From Corynebacterium marinum DSM 44953 (GTDB taxonomy: Bacteria; Actinomycetota; Actinomycetes; Mycobacteriales; Mycobacteriaceae), in NCBI RefSeq assembly GCF_000835165.1, contig NZ_CP007792.1, forward strand, positions 32,095-96,094: 64,000 nt of DNA, written 5' to 3'. The position numbers were made by a program, and so were the translations under genes. The notes under the pieces were generated by a model. It saw nothing but the letters and a program-made list of their open reading frames with translations. It made no database searches and was not told where the DNA came from. Of the stretch, positions 52,857 to 61,360 are shown piece after piece (within the stretch, counting starts at the first letter, position 1; each line of letters opens with the position of its first letter).

Positions 52857-52898
52857 AAGATACGGTCCTTTCCGGGTTAATTCCTTGACCTGGATCAA
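52857..52898 (-). promoter_or_regulatory. FNR-type promoter of the HMA gene
   Basis: Minus strand: TTGATCCAGGTCAA (52898-52885), 22 bases, TATCTT (52862-52857). The spacer has CCGGA at the same place as in the other promoters. Confidence 0.83.
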
Positions 52899-52958
52899 AC
52901 AACGACAAATCTCTCCTACCAGGAAATTGTCCTGGAAAAGAGAGAGGGATGTGGGCGT

Positions 52959-53708
52959 TTAGAGGCCGGCGACCAGGTCGGCCAGGGCCTGGTGGTTGGT
53001 AATGGCGATCCATTCGCGGCCGGAGTCGATGACACCGGTTTTCTTCATCCGCGCCATTGCCCGGGAGGCGGACTCGACGGTGGTGCCGGCCATGCCGGCC
53101 ACGTCGTTGCGGCGCAGGCGGACCTGCAGCAGGCTGGATCCGTCTTGTCGGATTTGCCCGAGCTTGGCGTCCAGGTGTTGGAGGGCAGCGGCCACGCGCT
53201 GCTCGACAGTCGAGGTGGCCTGGGCGGTTTCACGCTCCCGGGACCGGGCCAACTGATCCTGCTGCATCCGCATGATCGCCAACGCCAGTTGCGGGTAGGC
53301 GTCCACGACCTCGGCCAGGGCCTCGGCGGGCAGGTAGAGTGCACAGGTGGTCTCGATCGCCCAGGCAGAGTCAGTGGCTGGGGAGCTATGGGTGTGCAGC
53401 GGGCCGATGACATCCCCGGGGGCGGCGATGTCGACGGTGATTTCGCGGCCATCGATGGTGTCCCGGGTGATCCGGGCCCGACCGGAGGCGACCATATAGC
53501 TGCCCTGAGTCTGCTCGCCGGCTAGGAGGATGGGATCACCCGCGGCCCAGGCCCAGGAGGTCAGATGCTGGTCGAGTTCCCTGTGCTGCTGTGGGCCTAG
53601 TTCCTTGGTCAGCGGGGAACGGGCCATGACCTGCATGCGCACGTCCAGGGAGCACTGGTGGGGTTGGGCGCAGTTGTGACGGACGGGATTGCGGGCCATA
53701 AGCCCCAT
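52959..53708 (-). CDS. Crp/FNR-family regulator with N-terminal Cys pair
   Basis: A 249-residue regulator: N-terminal HNCAQPHQCSL with two Cys, a cyclic-nucleotide-type beta-roll (GDPILLAGEQTQGSYMVASGRARI, APGDVIGPL), a dimer helix and a winged HTH (RLRRNDVAGMAGTTVESASRAMARMKKTGVI). A third Cys lies in ETTCALYLP. FNR proteins hold an oxygen-sensitive Fe-S cluster with four Cys; here only three are seen, so the cluster or thiol chemistry may differ. The recognition helix has E..S.R as in FNR, which reads TTGAT. Six matching promoters lie within 5 kb. Start ATG 53708 is uncertain (53699 also possible). Confidence 0.88.
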   Translation of the reverse strand: MGLMARNPVRHNCAQPHQCSLDVRMQVMARSPLTKELGPQQHRELDQHLTSWAWAAGDPILLAGEQTQGSYMVASGRARITRDTIDGREITVDIAAPGDVIGPLHTHSSPATDSAWAIETTCALYLPAEALAEVVDAYPQLALAIMRMQQDQLARSRERETAQATSTVEQRVAAALQHLDAKLGQIRQDGSSLLQVRLRRNDVAGMAGTTVESASRAMARMKKTGVIDSGREWIAITNHQALADLVAGL

Positions 53709-53790
53709 GCTATCGGGCCCGGAGAGCAATGACCGCGGAAGCGGAGGAACAAAAGCCTCCGACACAACCGACAGCCGCACCCCCTCACCA

Positions 53791-54024
53791 CTAGCTTGCC
53801 AAGGGGTGGGCAGTGGAGGTGATGTCGGTGACGGTCCTGATGAGCTCGCCCACAGATACTTGTTGTAGGTCATGGGCCACCACGAGATGGCCGGGCGGTA
53901 CTACCACTTCGACGGAGGCCACCCCCTCCAGGTCACTGAGTGTGGTCTAGGCGGTGGCCAGGCAACTCGGGCAGAAAAACCCCGACGTGGACACGGTGGT
54001 GTGCTTGAGGATGGGAATGGTCAT
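53791..54024 (-). pseudogene. HMA gene interrupted by an in-frame TAG
   Basis: From ATG 54024 the frame reads MTIPILKHTTVSTSGFFCPS, CLATA, then TAG, and continues as TTLSDLEGVASVEVVV and AHDLQQVSVGELIRTVTD to a stop at 53791. Length (77 codons) and layout equal those of the HMA gene at 52567, with the same CPSC metal loop. One amber codon destroys it. The promoter upstream is intact. Confidence 0.85.
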
Positions 54025-54074
54025 GACAGTAAGGCCCTTTCATCGGAGGCACATGGAATGGGTGCATAGTAATG

Positions 54075-54116
54075 AAAATACGGCCATATCCGGAGTAATT
54101 CCTTAACCTGGATCAA
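54075..54116 (-). promoter_or_regulatory. FNR-type promoter of the broken HMA gene
   Basis: Minus strand: TTGATCCAGGTTAA (54116-54103), 22 bases, TATTTT (54080-54075); CCGGA again in the spacer. Confidence 0.78.
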
Positions 54117-54287
54117 ACAACCGGAAAAGAGTCCCGACCGGCGGGAGCAGCTGCGCATGACGGTGCGGGTCGCGGCATACTGGGTTCGCGTCGACCTTCC
54201 CGGAAAGGGCCACGTCCCCTTTTCCTCTTACTGTCACATGCAGTAGTTTTTATGTTTGACCATAGAAACATGAAGCAAGGATCTGCC

Positions 54288-54884
54288 ATGAACCGATTCG
54301 CCGCCCTCCTCGCTGTCTGTGCGCTCACCCTGGCCGGGTGCACCACCTCGGCGGCGGACCCCGAGGAGGCGGAGTTTCTGGCCTCGGTCGATCTGGCAGG
54401 TATGGACGCGGTGGGGATCATCGACTACCTGGACGCTCTCCTCGTGGAGGCCCGTCCGCAGGATCTGATGGCCGTGGTGCGCCCCGACGAGCTCGTTCTG
54501 ACCACTCCTGACGAGGAAATCAGCCTGGATATGCCCGCTGCCTCCGTCTATGTCTCCGTGGCCCCGTTTATCAACCAGACCCATGACTGCTTCTACCACA
54601 GCCTGACCACGTGTCTGGGCGAGCTGCGCAACGCACCCGTGGAGGTGGAGATCATTGAGGACGGCACGGGTGCGGTGCTCGTCTCGGAGCAGGCAACCAC
54701 CTTCGACAACGGGTTCATCGGCTACTGGCTCCCGCGCGATACCGCCGGCACCATCGAGATCACCCACGGGGAGTTCACCGGCTACTCCTACTTCACCACC
54801 GGTACGGACGGAGCCACCGGTACGGACGGAGCCACCTGCATCACCGACCTTCGCCTCAGGGCCTCCCCACTGCCGCAGGTTTAA
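54288..54884 (+). CDS. cueP: CueP-like copper-binding lipoprotein, second copy
   Basis: A 198-residue lipoprotein (lipobox LAGC near residue 17) closely similar to the copy at 19350: LAGMDAVGIIDYLDALLVEA, HDCFYHSLTTCLGELRNAP, TTFDNGFIGYWLP and a final ATCITDL. Near the C-terminus a short in-frame tandem repeat (GTDGATGTDGAT) is inserted before the last Cys. Envelope copper binding is the likely role. ATG 54288 is chosen at the signal peptide, after AAGG; the frame opens at 54252. It is divergent from the FNR-type cluster. No CopR box was seen upstream. Confidence 0.9.
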   Translation: MNRFAALLAVCALTLAGCTTSAADPEEAEFLASVDLAGMDAVGIIDYLDALLVEARPQDLMAVVRPDELVLTTPDEEISLDMPAASVYVSVAPFINQTHDCFYHSLTTCLGELRNAPVEVEIIEDGTGAVLVSEQATTFDNGFIGYWLPRDTAGTIEITHGEFTGYSYFTTGTDGATGTDGATCITDLRLRASPLPQV

Positions 54885-54903
54885 CCGGTACTAGCCGGTT
54901 TTT
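54883..54903 (+). terminator. Terminator at the end of the second cueP
   Basis: AACCGG and CCGGTT with a 6-base loop, followed by TTTTT; it begins in the stop codon. Confidence 0.75.
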
Positions 54904-55096
54904 CGGGATTCATGGTGCGCAACCGTTGAGGCGGTGTGGGATATGCATGTCAGGGGCCTGCCGTCCCCGAAGGGTGACGACGGAGAAAAATGCCTGCTCC
55001 TGCTGGGAACAGGGGCAGGCCTCACCTAGGGCATCGAGAGGCCCTGGGCACGCTGTGGCAAGCGACACCGACCTTAGCGGCACGAAGGGGCCTGCG

Positions 55097-55130
55097 CGAT
55101 GAGACCCCCAATGTCGGTGGGGTCTCATCG
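55097..55130. terminator. Hairpin upstream of the quinone oxidoreductase promoter
   Basis: Perfect 12-base arms CGATGAGACCCC and GGGGTCTCATCG around 10 bases. It ends 20 bases before the FNR-type box at 55150 and may insulate that promoter. Confidence 0.6.
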
Positions 55131-55149
55131 TGATCACTTCTTTCACTCT

Positions 55150-55191
55150 TTGATCCACGTCATGGTCTCGCGGTGATCATCTTCCTACCGT
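55150..55191 (+). promoter_or_regulatory. FNR-type promoter of the quinone oxidoreductase
   Basis: TTGATCCACGTCAT (55150-55163), exactly 22 bases, then TACCGT (55186-55191). Fits the architecture of the five other promoters. Confidence 0.7.
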
Positions 55192-55255
55192 GACAGGCAA
55201 GGCCGCGAACGGCCGTGACCACAGGAAAGAAATTCACGAGGAGAGGAAGCACACG

Positions 55256-56176
55256 ATGTCGAAGGTATACGTGTTCAACGAGTACGGCGGCCCGGACAAC
55301 CAGGAACTGATCACCCGCAACACCCCCCAGCCAGGCCCGGGAGAACTCGGGGTCAAGGTCCACGCGGCCGGGGTCAACCCGCTTGATTGGAAGGTCCGTT
55401 CCGGGGTTGCCGGAACCCCGCGAGAGCTTCCGGCGCCCCTGGGCGAGGAGGCCTCCGGGATCGTCACCGCCGTCGGTGACGGTGTGGAGGGCTTCGCGGT
55501 CGGTGATCAGGTGCTCGGCCTGGTGGTCCCCGGTGTCGGCGGATATGCCGAGGACACCCTGCTGGTGGCAGAGAGTACCGTGCTCAAGCCGGAGGAGATC
55601 TCGTTCACCGACGCCGCCGCGATCCCGGTCGCTGGGGCGAGCGCCTACGCCGGCACCCACCAGGTCGAGCTTGAACCAGGCCAGTCGTTGCTGATCAATG
55701 GGGCCGGTGGTGGGGTCGGGCTGATGGCCGCGCAGATCGGACGGGTCCACAAGTTCCAGGTCGTCGGCGTCGACCACGAGGACAAGCGCGAGCTCATCGA
55801 ATCCACCGGTGCTATCTTCGTCGCCACCGGCGACGCCGTCGCGGAGCAGGTGCGTGCGCTGCTCCCCGACGGCGTTGACCTGGTCTTCGACCTGGTCGGC
55901 GGGGAGGCGTTGCGGGTGGTTGCTCCCTTGGCGAAGAATCCGGCGCACGTGATCTCGGCGGCTGATGCTGCCACCGTGGGAGAACTCGGTGGACAGGTGC
56001 TGCGCCGCACCCCGGAAATGGTCGGACAGATCACCGGGGTGGTCCAGTACGGGCTGGTCGACCCGAAGGTCGATACGACCTACCCGCTGGAACAGGCCGG
56101 TAAGGCCCTGGCCCACGTTGAGCAGGGCCACGCCCGCGGCAAGATCGTCCTCGAGCTCATCACCTCCCAGGACTAA
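55256..56176 (+). CDS. NADPH:quinone oxidoreductase-like (MDR family)
   Basis: A 306-residue medium-chain dehydrogenase/reductase of the quinone-reductase type, without catalytic zinc ligands. Visible parts: N-terminal GROES-like domain (VKVHAAGVNPLDWKVRSG), EEASGIVTAVGDGVEGF, and the Rossmann motif NGAGGGVGLMAAQIGR near residue 155. It should reduce quinones or reactive carbonyls with NAD(P)H. ATG 55256 follows GAGGAAG; the frame is open to 55190. With its FNR-type promoter it belongs to the metal/redox circuit of this region. Confidence 0.87.
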   Translation: MSKVYVFNEYGGPDNQELITRNTPQPGPGELGVKVHAAGVNPLDWKVRSGVAGTPRELPAPLGEEASGIVTAVGDGVEGFAVGDQVLGLVVPGVGGYAEDTLLVAESTVLKPEEISFTDAAAIPVAGASAYAGTHQVELEPGQSLLINGAGGGVGLMAAQIGRVHKFQVVGVDHEDKRELIESTGAIFVATGDAVAEQVRALLPDGVDLVFDLVGGEALRVVAPLAKNPAHVISAADAATVGELGGQVLRRTPEMVGQITGVVQYGLVDPKVDTTYPLEQAGKALAHVEQGHARGKIVLELITSQD

Positions 56177-56236
56177 CCAGACAACCAGAACGACCGCGGA
56201 GGAGAAAACCCGCGTAGGCGCGGCCAGCCGGTTGCG

Positions 56237-56267
56237 CCGCTTACTGCGGACACTCCACAGTAAGCGG
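56237..56267 (+). terminator. Hairpin after the quinone oxidoreductase gene
   Basis: CCGCTTACTG and CAGTAAGCGG with an 11-base loop, 60 bases after the stop; no T run. Confidence 0.5.
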
Positions 56268-56489
56268 GGGCTGCGATGAGGACCCGCAATCTGTTCTGAG
56301 CATCTGCCGCGGTCTTGCCTGCGAATAACAGGGCGCCCCGGCCCCTGCCAGCAGAGGCTTGCAGCCTGTGCCGGCAGGTTTTTCGCTCCGTGCTGCTGAT
56401 CTCCCCGCCCTGCGGCAAGAAGGAGTCGCGATTCCTTTCTCCAGGCTGCTGCACCTGTGTTGCCGGTGATGCCGATCCCGGAACCAACA

Positions 56490-56531
56490 TTGATCTAGAT
56501 CATGGATGGATTCTCGGGTGAGTCATAGGGT
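56490..56531 (+). promoter_or_regulatory. FNR-type promoter of the ZIP transporter
   Basis: TTGATCTAGATCAT (56490-56503), exactly 22 bases, then TAGGGT (56526-56531), on the plus strand. Confidence 0.75.
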
Positions 56532-56593
56532 TTTTAGTAGCAGGTCGGGTAACTACCCGGCCGGAGAAGAACTCCACTGACAAGGACATGATC

Positions 56594-57394
56594 ATGCAAC
56601 TGTTTGGACAAGCACTCGGGCTGGGCACTCTTGGCCTGGTCGCTGGCGTCATCGGCGCGGTGATCGCGGCACTAGCGACCCGGAGCCAGACCTCCACGCT
56701 GACCAGTTATGTCCAGCACTTTGCCGCCGGTCTGATCATCGCCGCAGCCACCCTCGACCTCCTCCCCGAGGCCCTCCACCTGGGCGGGGGATGGCCTCTG
56801 ATCGTCGGTTTCGTGCTGGGCACCGCCTTCATGCTGGCACTACGCTCCCTGCTCACCCGCGTCGGACACAGCCACCACCCCGGTGATGATCCGCACCACG
56901 ACCACCACGGCCATGATGACGCCCACGGGCATGACGCTCACTCCCCCACCACGGCCACCGGGGTGAACCTGCGGCTGATCGTCGCCCTCGCGGTCGTCGT
57001 CCTGATCGACGGCGCCATCATCGGCGTCGCCCTCTCCGCCGGTGGGGCTGCGGCCCTGCTGATCGCGATCGCCCTGTCGATCGAGCTGCTCTTCGTCGCC
57101 GCCTCCACGGCAGGATCCACCCGTGCCGGCGGAGGCAGCCTGGGCACGGCGATCGGGGTGGGCACATTCGTCGCGGCCATGATGCCGATCGGCGCCGTGC
57201 TCGGTGCCCTCGTCTTCGCCGGGGTCTCCGCCCCGGTGCTGGTTGCCGGGCTGGCCTTCGGAGCTGCGGCGCTGCTGTTCACCGCCGTCGCCGAGCTACT
57301 GGTCGAGGCCTACGAAATCAAGGAGAGCACCGGCACCATCGCCATGGCCGCCGCCGGTTTCCTGGTCTTCCTCCTGCTCATGATGCTCATGTGA
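56594..57394 (+). CDS. ZIP-family metal transporter
   Basis: A 266-residue membrane protein with about eight hydrophobic segments. The His-rich cytosolic loop typical of ZIP proteins is clear (GHSHHPGDDPHHDHHGHDDAHGHD, split by other residues, near 95-120). The conserved helix-4/5 residues appear as LIDGAIIGVALSAGG and IELLFVAAS. In many ZIPs the helix-4 motif is HNxPEG; here it reads DGAIIG without His, so metal choice may be altered. ZIPs usually import Zn, Fe or Mn. ATG 56594 is chosen for its AAGGAC spacing; 56588 is also possible. FNR-type promoter upstream. Confidence 0.85.
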   Translation: MQLFGQALGLGTLGLVAGVIGAVIAALATRSQTSTLTSYVQHFAAGLIIAAATLDLLPEALHLGGGWPLIVGFVLGTAFMLALRSLLTRVGHSHHPGDDPHHDHHGHDDAHGHDAHSPTTATGVNLRLIVALAVVVLIDGAIIGVALSAGGAAALLIAIALSIELLFVAASTAGSTRAGGGSLGTAIGVGTFVAAMMPIGAVLGALVFAGVSAPVLVAGLAFGAAALLFTAVAELLVEAYEIKESTGTIAMAAAGFLVFLLLMMLM

Positions 57395-57420
57395 GGGCAG
57401 CCGAATTCTGAACCGAGATG

Positions 57421-57447
57421 GGCCGGGCACCCCGGGGGTGCCCGGCC
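57421..57447. terminator. Bidirectional terminator between ZIP and the 91-residue gene
   Basis: GGCCGGGCACCC and GGGTGCCCGGCC, perfect 12-base arms, 3-base loop, between convergent genes. Confidence 0.7.
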
Positions 57448-57489
57448 TCAACCGGTGTTCCACCGATCGGCCAGCGATCCGAACAGTCG

Positions 57490-57765
57490 TTATCCGGAGT
57501 GGTCGGAGTGCAGATCAGCGGAGATCACACGGAAGTCGCCCGCCCGGGCCAGTGCGGCGTCGATAATGGCCGGATCCGGATCAACGGAGGCCAGGTGCTT
57601 GATGATCAGGTCGGCGTGCTCGTCGCCGGTGATCTCGAAGGCCGCCTGGCCGAGGCCGTGGTCGGCGAAGATGTCGTAGAGGGACTGCAGGGCCTTCTTG
57701 ACGTCCCTGTCGGTACGCACACCTTCGACCTTGAACCGGCAGGAGACGATGTCTGAGGCTGACAT
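57490..57765 (-). CDS. Small protein with HMA-like fold lacking the metal Cys pair
   Basis: A 91-residue protein, MSASDIVSCRFKVEGVRTDR onward. The order strand (VSCRFKVEGV), helix (DVKKALQSLYDIFADHG), strands (GQAAFEITGDEHADLIIKHL) and helix (DPAIIDAALARAG) looks like a ferredoxin-like HMA fold, but the CxxC loop is replaced by RTDRD. Only one Cys remains. The start ATG 57765 lies 7 bases after the stop of the cytochrome b/molybdopterin gene, so they are one operon. It may be a partner or assembly factor of that enzyme. The fold reading is inference. Confidence 0.65.
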   Translation of the reverse strand: MSASDIVSCRFKVEGVRTDRDVKKALQSLYDIFADHGLGQAAFEITGDEHADLIIKHLASVDPDPAIIDAALARAGDFRVISADLHSDHSG

Positions 57766-57772
57766 AGGTGGA

Positions 57773-59296
57773 CTAGATCCTTCCGTTGAATGCCTGGAGG
57801 GCGGAATCCTCGCGGGTACCTCCTCGACCATCACCGTAGTCGGCGTAGTCCTTGATCCAGCGTATCGAATTAATCCACTTGACCATCTTGTAGCCGTGGT
57901 TGGATTCCGCCCGCAAACGGGCCGGAGCCCCCAGGTGGGTCTCGAGCGGTTTGCCGTTGCGCTCATAAGCCACGATCGTGTCATCCTCATATGTGGTCTC
58001 CAGGTCAAGAACCGCGTAGAACGGCTCCCGTGGCCGGTTGTCGTACATCTTCTGTGCCAGGCCATAGGAGTCGATCAGCACGTAACGCGCCTCATCCGGT
58101 TTCGGGCCGATCAGTTCCATCAGATCCCGCAACCGCACCCCCGTCCACCGGGAGGTCGCCGACCAGCCCTGCATGCAGGTGTGGACGGCCACATAGGACA
58201 CCTGCGGCAGCGCCTTGAGATCATCAAGGGTGACGACCTTCTCGGTGCCGGCGAGGTCGTCACCGATGGTGATGGTGTAGCCCTCCCAGCCATTGTCGCG
58301 GGCGGCGATCCATTCGGGGGAGTCATCATCGGTCGGCGGCAGACCGTTGGTCCAGTGGAACTGCGAGATGTCCTTGTCCGTGTAGACCTTCTGCTCACTC
58401 ATCCGCGGACGCATCCAGTTAAGGAAGAGTTTCCGGCCGATCTCCGTGACCCCGGCGGTGATGCGCTGGGAACGCGCCCGATCAGCCAGTGACCAGTAGC
58501 TGAGCACAATCCAGAACAGGATGACGACGACGATGGTGGCGATAACGATGATGTAGGCCTGAGCGGCACGGGTGGTGTCCATATCGCCGAAGACCATGTG
58601 GACCATGTTGTAGTCACCGTGCACCAGAAAGACCAAGCCGACGTGCATGACGACAAAGCCCGCCATCAGCACCATGGCGATGAAATGCAGAGACCGCGCC
58701 CCCTGATGCCCGCCGAAGGCCTTGACATACCACGGGTAACGGGAGCGGATCGCCGGGGCCATCGCCAGGCCGGTGAGGATCAGAAACGGCGCCAGGATGA
58801 AGATGACAAACGTGTAGCCGAGCATCTGCAGGGAGTCATACGGGGTGAAGTGCTCGATACCCGGGGCCCGGAAGCCGAGGTAGACCTTCAACGTCTCCCA
58901 CGCCTCGGGGAACACGTCCCAGGAGGTGGGAATGATCCGCTGCCACAGCCCGGTAGCGAACAACAAGACGACGTAGACGAGGCCATTGAGCACCCACAAC
59001 ATCACCGACAGACCGTGCCAGTGCCGACCCAGGCCGATGTTCTCTCGCCCGGGCAGCGCGATGAGCGGCGAGAGGGACTTCTCATCCATCAGGGAGGTGT
59101 AGACGCCCTCCTCCTTGGGGAGCTTGCGTCTGGTGAACCGTAGCCATTCGGTGCCCGGGGCGCAGTCATTGCGCCACCACAGCCGCGGCATCGACGACAA
59201 AATCTCCCAACCAGAGCGCAGCAACATGCCGATGAGAACGAAATTGATCAGATGCGTGGCACGTAACCACAACGGAAAATCCGGGTTGACCTCCAC
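57773..59296 (-). CDS. Cytochrome b561-type membrane domain fused to a sulfite-oxidase-like molybdopterin domain
   Basis: A 507-residue fusion. Residues 1-300 are a membrane cytochrome b domain with several segments and haem-ligand His (RATHLINFVL, GRHWHGLSVML, ARSLHFIAMV, VVMHVGLVFLVHG). Residues about 310-507 are a sulfite-oxidase-family molybdopterin domain, with the Mo-ligand Cys in VAVHTCMQGWSATSRWTGV (near residue 388) and APARLRAESNHGYKMVKW. The enzyme would move electrons between quinone and an external substrate such as an oxidised Met or a sulfur compound. The start is GTG 59296 with AAGGAG at 6 bases. It shares an operon with the 91-residue gene. Confidence 0.87.
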   Translation of the reverse strand: MEVNPDFPLWLRATHLINFVLIGMLLRSGWEILSSMPRLWWRNDCAPGTEWLRFTRRKLPKEEGVYTSLMDEKSLSPLIALPGRENIGLGRHWHGLSVMLWVLNGLVYVVLLFATGLWQRIIPTSWDVFPEAWETLKVYLGFRAPGIEHFTPYDSLQMLGYTFVIFILAPFLILTGLAMAPAIRSRYPWYVKAFGGHQGARSLHFIAMVLMAGFVVMHVGLVFLVHGDYNMVHMVFGDMDTTRAAQAYIIVIATIVVVILFWIVLSYWSLADRARSQRITAGVTEIGRKLFLNWMRPRMSEQKVYTDKDISQFHWTNGLPPTDDDSPEWIAARDNGWEGYTITIGDDLAGTEKVVTLDDLKALPQVSYVAVHTCMQGWSATSRWTGVRLRDLMELIGPKPDEARYVLIDSYGLAQKMYDNRPREPFYAVLDLETTYEDDTIVAYERNGKPLETHLGAPARLRAESNHGYKMVKWINSIRWIKDYADYGDGRGGTREDSALQAFNGRI

Positions 59297-59609
59297 AGGG
59301 CACTCCTTATGTCGCGACCATCCACAGGGGAATACAACGGAAATTTATGTATGACGCATCTCACGCTAACGAGGAAACAGGGGAAAAATAAGGGGTCATC
59401 CCCCGCAGCGGGGGTGGCTCGGTAATGGCAGGGGCGTTGCCTGGTCCCAGGACTGTTGGGCCGACGAACGAGAGGTTCCCCCTGCCCACTGACGCATCTT
59501 CGCCCACATGGCCCGGATCAACGCCGCTCTACGCCCCTGGAGACCACCTGCGCGCCTACTGAAAGGCATACAAGCACGTCCAGCCCCGGGCATGCTTAGG
59601 GTTATCCTC
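59297..59609 (+). other. Intergenic region with a small hairpin
   Basis: No gene. CCCCCG and CGGGGG (59400-59414) form a short hairpin with a 3-base loop. Promoters for both flanking genes must lie here, but I saw no FNR-type or copper box. Confidence 0.4.
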
Positions 59610-60215
59610 ATGGCAACCGATGACCTCAGCCAGGCCTACAACTCACCGAACTTCGACCCGGAAGCCCTGCTCGGAACGATCATCTCGGCCGATGACCCTG
59701 ACCGAGCGCTCATCGAATCCTGGGCCGCCAACGTCGACGGGGCGATCCTCGATGTCGGTTCTGGCACGGGACGGTGGACCGGTCACCTCGCGAGCCTCGG
59801 ACACCAGATCGAGGGACTGGAACCGGCAACACGGCTCGTGGAGCTCGCTCGCCAGACACACCCCTCAGTGACCTTTCACCACGGCACTATTACCGACCTC
59901 TCAGACTCGCCGAAGCGCTGGGCGGGCCTCCTGGCGTGGTACTCACTCATTCACCTGGGACCTGATGAGTTGCCGGCGGCACTGGCTGCACTGCGCGCAG
60001 TGGCCAAGGACGACGGTATCCTCCTCATGTCCTTCTTCTCCGGACCCCGTCTCGAACCGCTGCACCATCCGGTGGCCACCGCCTACCAGTGGCCGCTTCC
60101 CGACCTTGCCCGGGCACTGGAGGACGCTGGTTTCCAGGTCACCAGTAGTCACTGGGATCCTCGGTTCCCCCATGCCTATCTCACCGCCGAGGCCAGCAAG
60201 CAGAATCTCGCCTGA
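59610..60215 (+). CDS. Class I SAM-dependent methyltransferase
   Basis: A 201-residue methyltransferase. Motif I is [17 protein letters not shown] (near residue 46), the acidic loop is [15 protein letters not shown], followed by [19 protein letters not shown] and [13 protein letters not shown]. This pattern is common in actinobacterial small-molecule methyltransferases; the substrate is unknown. ATG 59610 is chosen; ATG 59592 would add six residues. No operon partner is close: the next gene on this strand is beyond the VIT gene. Confidence 0.82.
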   Translation: MATDDLSQAYNSPNFDPEALLGTIISADDPDRALIESWAANVDGAILDVGSGTGRWTGHLASLGHQIEGLEPATRLVELARQTHPSVTFHHGTITDLSDSPKRWAGLLAWYSLIHLGPDELPAALAALRAVAKDDGILLMSFFSGPRLEPLHHPVATAYQWPLPDLARALEDAGFQVTSSHWDPRFPHAYLTAEASKQNLA

Positions 60216-60455
60216 CAGTGGTGGCCTACTCGGTAGTCGTCTTCTCAGAAGACATCTCATAGCACCAGTGTGGTTACCTGCCGGAGGAGAAACGAGTAGT
60301 CAGCCGGACCATAACTGGCGACCGGCTGGGGCAGCGGTCCATCCAGGCCCCGGATGGTCTGCAAGGAGGTCGGCGCCGATCACTTCGTCCAGGCGTCGAC
60401 GAAAACGCCCAGCCACCACAAAACCCGCATTCCCCCTTTTCTGTCCCGAGGCACC

Positions 60456-61178
60456 TCAGACTGCGGCCCCGAACAAAACACCGACACCGTAGGTCAGGGC
60501 CAGGCCGAGGGCACCACCGATCACCAGGCGCCCGCACGCGCGCATTGGGGAGGTACCCGAGATCTGGGCTGAGATGAACCCGGTCACCGCCAGGACCAGC
60601 AGCGTGACTACGAAGACCACGCCGGCGTCCCAGCCTGCAGGGGCGATGAATACCGACACCATCGGCAGCAGTGCTCCGAGCAGGAAAGCCACGGCCGAGG
60701 AGAAGGCGGCGGCCAAGGGGCTGGTCAGTTGCTCATTATCAATACCGAGCTCGAGCTGAAGGTGGGCGCCCAAGGCGTCGCCCTGCCCGATCTCGGTGGC
60801 CGCCTGGTTCGCTGTCGCAGGGGAGATGCCGTAGGAGTGTAGGATCTCCGACAGCTCGACGTGCTCGGCCGTCGGGTCTTCGGCCAGCTCCTTCGCTTCT
60901 TTTGCGATGAGCACCCGTTCGGTATCACGCTGTGAGGAGACAGAGACGTACTCACCGAGAGCCATAGATACCGCCCCCGCGATCGTTGAGGCCAAACCAG
61001 CGCCGAACACGACGGTGTCACTGGCGCCGGTGGCGATCACACCGAGCAGTAGCGCAGCAATGGAGACGATACCGTCATTAGCACCCAGCACACCGGCACG
61101 CAGAGTATTCATACGATTGTGGTGGCTGGGTACGTGCGGTTCGTGCAGGGGGTGAGCGGTGTTAGTGGAGATGATCAT
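60456..61178 (-). CDS. VIT1/CCC1-family Fe/Mn transporter, intact
   Basis: A 240-residue membrane protein with about five hydrophobic segments. It has LRAGVLGANDGIVSIAALLLG at the first helix, GEYVSVSSQRDTER, a charged cytosolic helix pair (KEAKELAEDPTAEHVELSEIL) and GFISAQISGTSPMRACGRLV near the end. VIT proteins export cytosolic Fe(II) or Mn(II). ATG 61178 has AAAGGA 6 bases upstream. It is the functional counterpart of the frameshifted gene at 2612-3320. Copper stress releases iron from Fe-S clusters, which may explain its place among metal genes. Confidence 0.92.
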   Translation of the reverse strand: MIISTNTAHPLHEPHVPSHHNRMNTLRAGVLGANDGIVSIAALLLGVIATGASDTVVFGAGLASTIAGAVSMALGEYVSVSSQRDTERVLIAKEAKELAEDPTAEHVELSEILHSYGISPATANQAATEIGQGDALGAHLQLELGIDNEQLTSPLAAAFSSAVAFLLGALLPMVSVFIAPAGWDAGVVFVVTLLVLAVTGFISAQISGTSPMRACGRLVIGGALGLALTYGVGVLFGAAV

Positions 61179-61360
61179 CAGTCCTTTATCGGCGCAGGAG
61201 ACCCTATAAGCACAGCTTATTAAGGGCCTAGTTTTCCCACAACGAAGCGGAGCCAACCCTCGCCGTCTTTCGGGGCTAATCTCTTCGTTGACACGTCCCG
61301 TTACTCTCCGGGAGATCTCCTGGAACGTGGACTCCGGCCTCGAGATGCGAGAAGAGGCAC

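Noticed and set aside
59297..59380. Possible Crp/GlxR site upstream of the cytochrome b-molybdopterin gene
   Set aside because: CGTGAGATGCGTCATA matches only part of the TGTGA-N6-TCACA consensus.
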